Assembly (NCBI GenBank): GCA_905236835.1
Contig: CAJOQY010000053.1
Span: 1 to 6,887, forward strand
DNA length: 6,887 bases
Source: an uncultured Oscillibacter sp.
Lineage (GTDB): Bacteria > Bacillota > Clostridia > Oscillospirales > Oscillospiraceae
Reading direction: 5' to 3'
Positions within the stretch are counted from its first letter, which is position 1; every line of letters begins with the position of its first letter. This document shows positions 1-6,703 of the stretch, one piece after another. A model generated the notes under the pieces. It saw only the letters and a list, made by a program, of their open reading frames with translations, was not told the DNA's origin and ran no database searches. The position numbers and the translations under genes are program-made.

Positions 1-132
1 ACGAATACACCGACACCGACAAATACTCCCACGCTCACGCCAACTCCCGTCCTGACAGGTACCCCGACGCCGACGCCCACAAATCCGCCACCAACGCCGA
101 CGCCGACAGCACCCAAACCGACAAATCCGCCG
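1..132 (+). repeat. Thr-Pro-rich linker repeat (ACN-CCN codons)
   Basis: This is a degenerate tandem array of Thr and Pro codons (for example 'ccgacgccgacgcccac') encoding a TPTPTN-type linker, residues 1-44 of the visible protein. Linkers of this kind usually separate domains of secreted proteins and are often O-glycosylated. The array continues to the window edge, so its full length is unknown. Confidence 0.85.
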
Positions 133-1368
133 TCCGCTTCAATCGCGAAACCGCGTATCACGCTGTCTAATGTCACGGGCGGCAAACGCGTTACAATCGC
201 TTCCGATACCTCCGGCGCGGAAATCCGCTATACTGTCAACGGGGACGCGCCGTCGCTGTCCTCCCCGCTGTATTCCGCCCCGTTTGATCTGACGGAAAGC
301 AAAACCGTCAAGGCGGTCGCCGTCATCGGCGGCGCGGTCAGCGCGGCGGCGGAAATGGATGTCATTGTCCCAAGATGCGAACCGCCTGTCGCCAGTCCCG
401 GAAACGGTCAGGCGCTGCCCGCCGGTACAAAAATCACGCTCCGTTCCGCCACGTCCGCTTCCACGATTTATTATACGCTGGACGGCGCGGAACCCGGCGT
501 CAATCACGGCGAACGCTATACCGGAAGCGTCACTTTGCTGGAAAATATGACGCTGAAAGCGGTCACGGTCCGCAACGGCTATCGGGACAGCGAGATTTTC
601 AGCGCGGATTATACGGTTTTGGAGAATACGCGCGACACGGCGTTTATCTCCGTCGGGTCCGATATGGCGCGCCCCGGCGAAACCGTCAGTCTGCCCGTCA
701 CGGTACAGGCGGAGGACGCGATTACCGGATTCGCGTTTTATATCCGTTACCCGTGGGATTTATTTGAAAGCAAAGCGGTTTTGGAGCCGATGCCGAATGT
801 GGCCGTCTCCTCACAGGAAATTTCCCCCGGATTACTGCGCGTAAGCTATAACGGGAGCGCGTTGTCCAGCGGGTCCATTGGCGATTTGATTCTGACAGTC
901 CAAGAGAGCGTTTATAACGGGGAATATACGCTTGAAATCCCGGATGAAAATGACGCGGCTTACGCGCCGTCCGTCACGACAACGGGGGTCAAACCGAGCG
1001 TCAACACGCTGTCCGGCGTCCTGACGGTGCGGGACTCGTATAATTCCCGGCTTGTGGCGGACGTGTCATTGAAAACGGCGTCCGGCGGTATTATCAACAG
1101 CGCGTCGGATTTGCGGGACGGCATGGAAATCAGACCGGATATTTCCGTTACGGACAGACCGGCGGATTTGCGAACCGCCAACGTATTTTTGGCGGTCTAT
1201 GACCGTTCCGGCTGTATGACGGATTTGCAAGTATGGGAAATTGATTTATCCAATCCGTTATCTCTCGTCCAGACGCTGTCGATTCCGGAAGGCGTACAGA
1301 TCGGCTCCGTGAAAATCATGATTTTGGATGATTCCCTTGTCCCCGTGATGGCCGCGAAAGAATTATAA
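1..1368 (+). CDS. Secreted modular protein, C-terminal part (Thr-Pro linker, two chitobiase-C/Fn3-like domains, cohesin-like domain); 5' end outside window
   Basis: The frame is open from base 1 to the TAA at 1366-1368, giving 455 visible residues. The ATG at 355 lies inside a domain and is not the start. Residues 1-44 are a Thr/Pro-rich linker. Residues about 50-122 and 128-206 are two similar Ig-like repeats of the chitobiase/beta-hexosaminidase C-terminal type, with the marks 'EIRYTVNGDAPS' and 'TIYYTLDGAEPG' followed by 'TVKAVAV' and 'TLKAVTV'. Residues about 213-344 resemble a cohesin-fold domain: 'ARPGETVSLPVTV', then 'GFAFYIRYPWDLFE', then a closing 'GVLTV' strand. Residues 346-455 form a C-terminal beta domain ('VFLAVYDRSG', 'VKIMILDDSL') of a kind I recall at the ends of clostridial secreted proteins. 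By family knowledge such domains mediate surface or polysaccharide contacts. No enzyme domain, dockerin, sortase motif or membrane anchor is visible, and the N-terminal function is unknown. The role as an extracellular adhesin, scaffold or enzyme appendage is inferred. Confidence 0.85.
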   Translation, partial: TNTPTPTNTPTLTPTPVLTGTPTPTPTNPPPTPTPTAPKPTNPPSASIAKPRITLSNVTGGKRVTIASDTSGAEIRYTVNGDAPSLSSPLYSAPFDLTESKTVKAVAVIGGAVSAAAEMDVIVPRCEPPVASPGNGQALPAGTKITLRSATSASTIYYTLDGAEPGVNHGERYTGSVTLLENMTLKAVTVRNGYRDSEIFSADYTVLENTRDTAFISVGSDMARPGETVSLPVTVQAEDAITGFAFYIRYPWDLFESKAVLEPMPNVAVSSQEISPGLLRVSYNGSALSSGSIGDLILTVQESVYNGEYTLEIPDENDAAYAPSVTTTGVKPSVNTLSGVLTVRDSYNSRLVADVSLKTASGGIINSASDLRDGMEIRPDISVTDRPADLRTANVFLAVYDRSGCMTDLQVWEIDLSNPLSLVQTLSIPEGVQIGSVKIMILDDSLVPVMAAKEL

Positions 1369-1383
1369 AATTTTGATTAGATA

Positions 1384-1425
1384 AAAAACTCCCCCGGCGA
1401 GTTCCGTACCGCCGGGGGAGTTTTT
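1384..1425. terminator. Bidirectional intrinsic terminator between convergent genes
   Basis: A perfect 15-bp inverted repeat has its left arm at 1384-1398 and its right arm at 1411-1425, with one further G-C pair (1399/1410) closing a 10-nt loop. The core is ACTCCCCCGGC / GCCGGGGGAGT. It is flanked by an A-run on the left and a T-run on the right (TTTTTATATTATTTTTATAT), so it can end transcripts from both directions. It lies 15 nt past the stop of the secreted-protein gene and 28 nt past the stop of the convergent kinase gene. Confidence 0.93.
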
Positions 1426-1453
1426 ATATTATTTTTATATATTAATATAAATT

Positions 1454-3571
1454 TTAATCCCGCGCCGCTGATTGATCTGACGTATGCGCCGTAATCGCCG
1501 CGATTAACTGCGCAACGTCAAACGGCTTGGCGATATGATGATTCATGCCGCTTTCGAGCGACATACGTTTATCTTCCTCCCGCGCGTTCGCGCTCAGGGC
1601 GATAATCGGAATGGATTTCGCGTCCGGCCTGTCCAGTCCGCGGATGGCCCGCGTCGCCTCGTATCCGTTCATGACCGGCATTTGTATATCCATTAAAATC
1701 AAGTCATAATATCCGGCGGGATGATTCTGAAACGCGTCCACGGCGTCACAGCCGTCCGGCGCGGATTCCACCTGAAATCCGGATTCCTCCAGAATCGCCT
1801 CAGCCAACATACGATTGATTTCAATATCTTCCACGAGTAAAATGCGCTGTCCGCTGCCGTGATTGTCATCCGGCGCGGATTGCGTATTTGATTTTACAGA
1901 CGTTTGATCGTTCCGCGCGCCGGACGAATTGTCGGCGAGTTTCAGGGGCAGATCAATTGTGAAAACAGAGCCTTCGCCTTTCTTGCTCTTGACGGAGACG
2001 GAGCCGCCCATGATGTCCAATATGCGCTTCGCGATGGACAAACCAAGTCCCGTGCCGGTATAGCCGCTTTTGGTGGAAGTTTCTTCCCGTTCAAACGCCT
2101 GATAAATACGTTTCATAAATTCATCCGTCATACCGATTCCCGTATCGGCGATTGTAAATTGATAGCGGGCGTAACCGGATTCGGAGATTGGGCCGCGTTT
2201 GGCCGAAATTGTGACAGTCCCGTTTTCCGGCGTGAATTTCACGGCGTTGCTGATAAAATTTCCCATCACGCGGCGGAAACGATTGGCGTCCGTCAATACT
2301 TTTTCGTCCGGCAGATCAAAATTTTCATGTAATATAAGCCGCTTGTCTTTGATTTGCGGTCGAAATAAATTCAATGTTACGGCAAGTTGTTCTTTTAAAT
2401 CGCAGGGTTCGGATTTGGATTCAATATGCCCGCTGTCAAGCCGGTTCATTTCAAGCAAATCATCAATCAGCGCGAGCATATGGCGGCCTGATTCCGCCGC
2501 CATATCAAGATCGGCCTTTAATTTCTCCATATCGCCCGCGTGACGCTTCGCCAGTTCCGTATAACCCATAATGGCGTTCATGGGCGTTCTTATATCATGA
2601 GATAAATTAAACAAAAACGATGATTTGATTTCATTGGCTTTTCGTTCGCGTTCCAGTTCGAGTTCCATATTTAATTTTTCTCGCAATTCCCGCTGGACGC
2701 GCAAAGTCTGTTCCGTAATATCGCGATACCCCACAACCGCGTGACGGGGTTCGTTGCCGTTTTCTATTAAAATCACGGACATTTGCATATAAATCGTCGC
2801 GTGTTCGTCTTGCGCGTCGCGGCATCGGTACTCAACCGTATAAGACTGCTCAGCCAACAGACGCCGCCGGATTTGTTCACCGGATATTTCACACAGAAAA
2901 CGCTCCCGGTCCTCCGGAATGACATAACGCTCCGCGTAAACAGGCAGGATTTCTTTCCAATTGGCCTGTTGAGTTTCCGCGCCGCCCAGTTCCGACGCGA
3001 TTGCGAGAAAATATTCGCTCCGCATTCGATACGGACGCATTGTCCCCGTGTCAAGATTAAATAAATAAATTGATTTAAAATCCCCGCTCAGTCCCTCAAT
3101 CACTTCGGCGCGGCGGATATTCTCTTTTCGGGATTCATGCAGATCCGTAATATCGCGAATCAGGACGTAATACACATCGCCATAGTCTTTCGTATGGACA
3201 AGGCGCCCGTAATCATCCACCCATCGAATGACGCCGTCTTTGCGCGTGATACGATATTCGACGTAATCCAGATGGCGTTTGTTTTCCGATACCTGTGAAA
3301 TAATAGAACTTTCCACGGAATCAAAATCACCCGGACAGACGATCCCCCGGAACGTGCCGCCGGTCAGTTCCTGAAACTCCTGAAGATTATCACAGCCGAA
3401 TATGTCTAATATCACATCATTGGCATATAAAATTTCCTGTTGATGATCCGCGCGATAGATAAAGAATCCGCCCGGCATTTGTCCGGCGATCCGCGCCACG
3501 GCGGACAACATGGGATTGTTTTTGTCCCAGTCCGGGATATTATTTATATTATTTATATTAAATTCTTCCAT
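1454..3571 (-). CDS. Soluble hybrid sensor histidine kinase, PAS-PAS-HisKA-HATPase-receiver
   Basis: This is a 705-residue cytoplasmic hybrid kinase; no membrane segment or signal peptide is visible. Residues about 27-145 form a PAS domain ending in 'VLIRDITDL'. Residues about 157-290 form a second, divergent PAS-like domain ('LFNLDTGTMRPYR' to 'VVGYRDITEQ'). A charged helix (about 288-316) leads to the HisKA H-box 'NLSHDIRTPMNAIMGY', with phosphoacceptor H325. The ATPase domain has an N-box (N442 in 'ISNAVKFTPENG'), G1 'DTGIGM' (476-481), F-box 'AFERE' and G2 'GTGLGL' (506-511). A polar linker (about 548-574) leads to a receiver with E581/D582, phosphoacceptor D628 in 'LILMDIQMPVMNGYEA', S660 and K682. 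All catalytic residues are present. The start is supported by AAGGCGG 10 nt upstream. It lies 42 nt downstream of the permease-kinase gene on the same strand, so cotranscription is likely. It has no Hpt or output domain; the PAS ligand and phosphorelay partner are unknown. Confidence 0.95.
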   Translation of the reverse strand: MEEFNINNINNIPDWDKNNPMLSAVARIAGQMPGGFFIYRADHQQEILYANDVILDIFGCDNLQEFQELTGGTFRGIVCPGDFDSVESSIISQVSENKRHLDYVEYRITRKDGVIRWVDDYGRLVHTKDYGDVYYVLIRDITDLHESRKENIRRAEVIEGLSGDFKSIYLFNLDTGTMRPYRMRSEYFLAIASELGGAETQQANWKEILPVYAERYVIPEDRERFLCEISGEQIRRRLLAEQSYTVEYRCRDAQDEHATIYMQMSVILIENGNEPRHAVVGYRDITEQTLRVQRELREKLNMELELERERKANEIKSSFLFNLSHDIRTPMNAIMGYTELAKRHAGDMEKLKADLDMAAESGRHMLALIDDLLEMNRLDSGHIESKSEPCDLKEQLAVTLNLFRPQIKDKRLILHENFDLPDEKVLTDANRFRRVMGNFISNAVKFTPENGTVTISAKRGPISESGYARYQFTIADTGIGMTDEFMKRIYQAFEREETSTKSGYTGTGLGLSIAKRILDIMGGSVSVKSKKGEGSVFTIDLPLKLADNSSGARNDQTSVKSNTQSAPDDNHGSGQRILLVEDIEINRMLAEAILEESGFQVESAPDGCDAVDAFQNHPAGYYDLILMDIQMPVMNGYEATRAIRGLDRPDAKSIPIIALSANAREEDKRMSLESGMNHHIAKPFDVAQLIAAITAHTSDQSAARD
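3537..3560. repeat. Short 9-bp A/T tandem repeat in the 5' coding end of the soluble kinase gene
   Basis: The unit ATATTATTT occurs about 2.7 times in tandem. On the minus strand it encodes the low-complexity NIN-NIN-NI run (residues 5-12) just after the start codon. The segment is in frame and lies before the first PAS domain, so changes in copy number would change the protein by three residues per unit without a frameshift. Confidence 0.75.
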
Positions 3572-3581
3572 GTCCGCGTTA

Positions 3582-3588
3582 CCGCCTT
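3582..3588 (-). promoter_or_regulatory. Ribosome binding site of the soluble kinase gene
   Basis: The minus strand reads AAGGCGG, 10 nt before the ATG at 3571. This matches the AAGGAGG consensus except at one position. The same heptamer precedes the permease-kinase start, which supports both start choices. Confidence 0.6.
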
Positions 3589-3598
3589 TTTATATGAT

Positions 3599-3618
3599 AA
3601 TAATATTATAATATTATT
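3599..3618. repeat. Perfect 20-bp A/T palindrome overlapping the permease-kinase stop codon
   Basis: AATAATATTATAATATTATT is a perfect inverted repeat made of two copies of the self-complementary TAATATTA plus flanking bases. It covers the stop codon (3614-3616) and the start of the 42-nt spacer to the next gene. It has no G-C pairs and no following U-run in the minus direction, so it is not a convincing terminator. It could equally reflect A/T bias. Confidence 0.55.
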
Positions 3619-6600
3619 TACAAAGAACCGCGCGCAAAGTCCCCGTCATTTTAGTAATATCAAGCGGCTTGGCGATATGCGCGTTCATGCCCGCGTCCAA
3701 AGCGGCCTGAATATCCTCTTTGAATGCGTTGGCGGTCATGGCGACAATGGGAATTTTCGCCAGTTCCGGATTGGATAACGCCCGGATTCGCCGCGCCGCC
3801 TCATAGCCGTCCATAACCGGCATTTGAATATCCATCAAAATCAAATCATAATCGCCCGGCGTTGAATGGGATATTTTCTCCACCGCTTCCGCGCCGTTGA
3901 CGGCTTCTTCCACCTGAAAACCTATATCCTCCAGAACCAGCAAGGCGATTTCACGATTGATTTCGTTATCTTCCGTCAATAAAATCCGCGTCCCGCTGAA
4001 ATCCGGGGTTTCTTGATTTTCCGGATTTTTATCCGCGCCTCCGCTGGTATTTTCCGGATTTTCTTGATTGCCCGGATTTTCCTGATTTGTTTCCGGCGCG
4101 TCCGGATTTTGATCCGTATTTTGACTGTCTGGAATCGCTTTTATTTTTTCATCTCGCGCCAATTCAAACGGAACGCGGACAATAAATTCCGTCCCCTCGC
4201 CGGGGGCCGTCACGACTTCAATGGTCCCGCCCATGAGATCAATAATGCTTTTGGTAATCGCCATGCCAAGTCCGGTCCCCTGAATGCCGCTGACCGTGGA
4301 AGTCCGTTCGCGTTCAAAGGCCTCGAATACTTTCGCGGCGAATTCTTTCGTCATGCCGATTCCGCTGTCACGCACACGCAGTTCGTATTTGGCGTATCCC
4401 TCGTTCGCGGTCTCAATCTGCCAGAGCGTAACGGACACCGTACCGCCCGCGGGCGTGAATTTATAAGCATTGCTTAAAAGATTTAAAAACACACGGTTTA
4501 AGAGATTCTGATCGCATAAAACCGCGCTGTTTTGTATCTGAGAGAAATTCACGGTAAAATCAATCTCTTTTTCGCGCATTTGCGTGGAGAACATATCTTT
4601 GATTTCACACATGGTTGATTTTAAATCAATTTCCACCGGTTCCAGCGTCATTTTGCCGCTCTCAATGCGGCTCATTTCCAGTACGTCGTTGATTAAAGCC
4701 AATAAATGCTTGCTGGAAGATTCGATTTTCGCCAAATATTCCCGCGCTTCCTCCGGAGTGGTGTCTTTCCGCCGCGCCAGATTCGTATAGCCTATAATGG
4801 CGTTCATGGGCGTTCGTATATCATGCGACATATTAAATAAAAAACTGGTTTTCGCCTGTCCGGCGGCTTCCGCCTGTATCTTTTCCAGTTTCATCCGTTT
4901 TTCGCGCCGCGTAATATAAATATATAAATTCAGCATAATCCAAAGGCTGATTAAAATCAACGCCATCTGTATAATGCTGTTGCGCAGTAATTCCGATCTG
5001 ACGGCGTTCATGGTTCGTTCCAGATATTGATATTCGTCCGAGGCTTGCGCCGCGTCCCGTTCCGCGTCTGTAGAAGATAAAGATTCCATTTCGCCCGCGT
5101 AATAACCGCTGACGGAGTCCACCGCCTCTTCCATGGTAACATGAGTCGCCTGACGCGTCCACATGATGGAGAGAAAGAAAATCAAACAGATCATCGCGAA
5201 CCAGACCACGACGGATTTCCCATAGCGGTCCTGACGGTCCCGCAGGAACACAAACCAAAAGAACACAAAGCCTAACGCGGTCCACGCCGCGAGGATCAAA
5301 TAAGATTCCGTCGCCAGCGCGCTGACGGAGCGGAGATTCTGGACTATCAGGAATACGGCGAACAAAACAGAGAACAATACGCCGAGGACGCCGGTAATCT
5401 GTAATAAAACGCTGTGATTGTCTTTCGCCGTTTTCCATGCCGCCGCTGATGTGTAGCCATAAGCGACAGCGGCTCCGACGGTTGTCACGTCCGTCAACCA
5501 GCCGATGGCGGTCCGGCCAAGAAACGGGACAACAAGCGAAATCAGCATGATAAACATCAACGCGTTTCGCGGGTTGCCGTAACGATTCCGGCGGGAGAAC
5601 CATTCCGGAAGAATGCCGTCGTCCGTGATGGCCAGCGTCAGGCGAGCCGTCAATTGATAATATCCGATCAAACTGGTGGACAGCGCGGACAGTATTGTTA
5701 CGCATAACAGCGCGAGACCGGATTTCCCGATCAGGCTTCGCATGACAAAGAACGTAGGCAGCGCCGCGAGACCGCTTTGCGCGTTTAAATCGCCGATATA
5801 ATCCGGCCAGCCGGAAAACCCGTCCGGCGCGTTTAACACGGCTGTGAAGGCCATCAAAGAATAGGACAGCGCGGCGGCGGCCACGGCAAGGGCCATCAGG
5901 ACAAACGCCCGTTTTTTCGGGAAACCGGCTTCCCCGGACGTATGGGACACGGCCTCAAAACCCATGAACGCCCACGGGGCCAGACTGACTATTTTGATAA
6001 CGCCGGACGCCGGAGTTCCCGAAAACGCCGGGAGAAAGCGCGCCGGACCGTCGGATTTCACAAAAGCCATCAGGAAACAGGCGCAGACGCCCAGAAAAAG
6101 CGTGAACGCAAAGACAGTATTCATGACTTTTAATAAATTTTTCGCGCGGATCGAAAAGAATCCGAATATAATTAATATAAATATCGTAAACAGCGCCTCG
6201 CCGAAATAGACATCATAACCGGCGACCTGATAATGAAATCCGAACGACAAAAAATTCTCAAAAACATTTCGGGCGATTAACGCGAACGCCGTCGCGTTTG
6301 CCCAGATCAAAGCGGCGTAGGCGATCCAGAGAAACCAGCCGCATAAAAAACCATGGTCATAGCCGAATAAATTTTTCGCGAACGTATAAGACCCGCCGTT
6401 GTCGGGGAAATGCCGGATCATATAATGATAATTCGCGGCGATCACCAGCATCACCGCCGCGCCGACCGTCATGGCAATCGCTGTTCCGGTGGGACCCGCC
6501 AAAGGCAGGAATGTCGTACCGGGCATGACGAAACAGCCCCAGCCGACTGTGCATCCGAAAGCCAGCGCCCATATATTGACAGAACGCGCGGTCTGTCCGC

Positions 6601-6631
6601 CGCGTAGATTGGATTTTAATTTTTCCGCCAT
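3614..6631 (-). CDS. Amino-acid-permease (APC)-like domain fused to hybrid histidine kinase and receiver
   Basis: This is a 1005-residue transporter-kinase fusion. Residues 1-470 form an APC-superfamily permease domain with about 12 helices: TM1 carries 'GCTVGWGCFVMPG' (26-38) and TM6 carries 'PWAFMGFEAVSH' (219-230). Two additional helices (about 473-491 and 553-573) flank an acidic extracytoplasmic segment, and 'ITRREKRMK' follows on the cytoplasmic side. The kinase has its H-box at 'NMSHDIRTPMNAIIGY' (H603), N-box N721, G1 'DSGIGM' (755-760), F-box 'AFERE' and G2 'GTGLGM' (785-790). An Asn/Glu/Pro-rich linker (838-880) leads to a receiver with E887/D888, phosphoacceptor D934, T966 and K988. 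All catalytic residues are intact. By analogy with CbrA, a solute-transporter-linked kinase, the permease domain may sense or transport an amino acid or amine; the substrate is not predictable. The ATG at 6631 fits AAGGCGG 6 nt upstream and leaves a short basic N-terminus before TM1. It is the first gene of the likely operon and lacks an output domain. Confidence 0.95.
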   Translation of the reverse strand: MAEKLKSNLRGGQTARSVNIWALAFGCTVGWGCFVMPGTTFLPLAGPTGTAIAMTVGAAVMLVIAANYHYMIRHFPDNGGSYTFAKNLFGYDHGFLCGWFLWIAYAALIWANATAFALIARNVFENFLSFGFHYQVAGYDVYFGEALFTIFILIIFGFFSIRAKNLLKVMNTVFAFTLFLGVCACFLMAFVKSDGPARFLPAFSGTPASGVIKIVSLAPWAFMGFEAVSHTSGEAGFPKKRAFVLMALAVAAAALSYSLMAFTAVLNAPDGFSGWPDYIGDLNAQSGLAALPTFFVMRSLIGKSGLALLCVTILSALSTSLIGYYQLTARLTLAITDDGILPEWFSRRNRYGNPRNALMFIMLISLVVPFLGRTAIGWLTDVTTVGAAVAYGYTSAAAWKTAKDNHSVLLQITGVLGVLFSVLFAVFLIVQNLRSVSALATESYLILAAWTALGFVFFWFVFLRDRQDRYGKSVVVWFAMICLIFFLSIMWTRQATHVTMEEAVDSVSGYYAGEMESLSSTDAERDAAQASDEYQYLERTMNAVRSELLRNSIIQMALILISLWIMLNLYIYITRREKRMKLEKIQAEAAGQAKTSFLFNMSHDIRTPMNAIIGYTNLARRKDTTPEEAREYLAKIESSSKHLLALINDVLEMSRIESGKMTLEPVEIDLKSTMCEIKDMFSTQMREKEIDFTVNFSQIQNSAVLCDQNLLNRVFLNLLSNAYKFTPAGGTVSVTLWQIETANEGYAKYELRVRDSGIGMTKEFAAKVFEAFERERTSTVSGIQGTGLGMAITKSIIDLMGGTIEVVTAPGEGTEFIVRVPFELARDEKIKAIPDSQNTDQNPDAPETNQENPGNQENPENTSGGADKNPENQETPDFSGTRILLTEDNEINREIALLVLEDIGFQVEEAVNGAEAVEKISHSTPGDYDLILMDIQMPVMDGYEAARRIRALSNPELAKIPIVAMTANAFKEDIQAALDAGMNAHIAKPLDITKMTGTLRAVLCK
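3992..4120 (-). repeat. Degenerate Asn/Gln/Glu/Pro repeat linker between kinase and receiver
   Basis: Residues 838-880 of the permease-kinase contain recurring units such as 'NQENP', 'NPEN' and 'NQETP'. On the plus strand the DNA shows an imperfect repeat around 'tccggattttcttgatt'. The segment is hydrophilic and lacks hydrophobic residues, so it is probably a flexible tether for the receiver. Its repeats make its length prone to change. The soluble kinase has a shorter, non-repetitive linker at the same place. Confidence 0.7.
4907..5215 (-). other. Added two-helix membrane module with extracytoplasmic acidic segment, joining permease to kinase
   Basis: Residues 473-575 follow the twelfth permease helix. 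A hydrophobic helix (about 473-491) is followed by about 60 polar, acidic, mostly helix-favouring residues (492-552, including 'MEEAVDSVSGYY' and 'DAERDAAQASDEYQYLERT'). A second hydrophobic helix (about 553-573) and a basic stretch come next. The charge pattern (basic 'RDRQDRYGK' before, acidic between, basic after) places the segment outside the cell. This resembles the short sensory loop of simple two-helix sensor kinases placed behind a transporter. Topology is inferred from hydrophobicity by eye. Confidence 0.7.
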
Positions 6632-6637
6632 AGTCTC

Positions 6638-6644
6638 CCGCCTT
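6638..6644 (-). promoter_or_regulatory. Ribosome binding site of the permease-kinase gene
   Basis: The minus strand reads GGAAGGCGGGAGACT before the ATG. The heptamer AAGGCGG lies 6 nt upstream of the start. A second possible core, GGGAG, lies only 3 nt upstream and is less well placed. Confidence 0.65.
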
Positions 6645-6666
6645 CCGTTATATTATAAATATAAAA

Positions 6667-6680
6667 TATATCCGGATATA
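6667..6680. promoter_or_regulatory. 14-bp palindrome in the operon leader, candidate operator
   Basis: TATATCCGGATATA is a perfect inverted repeat with a CCGG centre inside otherwise A/T-only DNA. It lies between the predicted -10 box (6704-6709) and the ribosome binding site, downstream of the expected transcription start. That position would suit a repressor site. Its role is inferred from position and symmetry only. Confidence 0.4.
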
Positions 6681-6703
6681 AATAAATATATATAATATAT
6701 ATT

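Noticed and set aside
1..132. CRISPR or other regularly spaced array at the left edge
   Set aside because: The repetition is due to alternating Thr and Pro codons in frame with the downstream domains. There are no constant repeats with unique spacers.
355..357. ATG as start of the secreted-protein gene
   Set aside because: The same frame is open to base 1 and encodes a linker and an Ig-like domain upstream. The ATG lies at the end of that domain.
139..507. Minus-strand open frame of 122 codons over the secreted-protein gene
   Set aside because: It is antisense to a well-supported frame with recognisable domains, its translation is Arg/Gly-rich with no known motif, and it has no ribosome binding site of note.
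1904..2332. Plus-strand open frame of 142 codons opposite the soluble kinase
   Set aside because: It is antisense to conserved ATPase-domain coding sequence, and no known protein family is recognisable.
3604..3612. TATAAT within the spacer between the two kinase genes as an internal promoter
   Set aside because: No acceptable -35 box lies at 16-18 nt, and the spacer is nearly all A/T, so such a hexamer is expected by chance.
4833..5705. Minus-strand open frame of 290 codons inside the permease-kinase gene
   Set aside because: It overlaps the permease-kinase in another frame on the same strand. The translation is rich in Arg and Gly without domain features, typical of a shadow of GC-biased codons.
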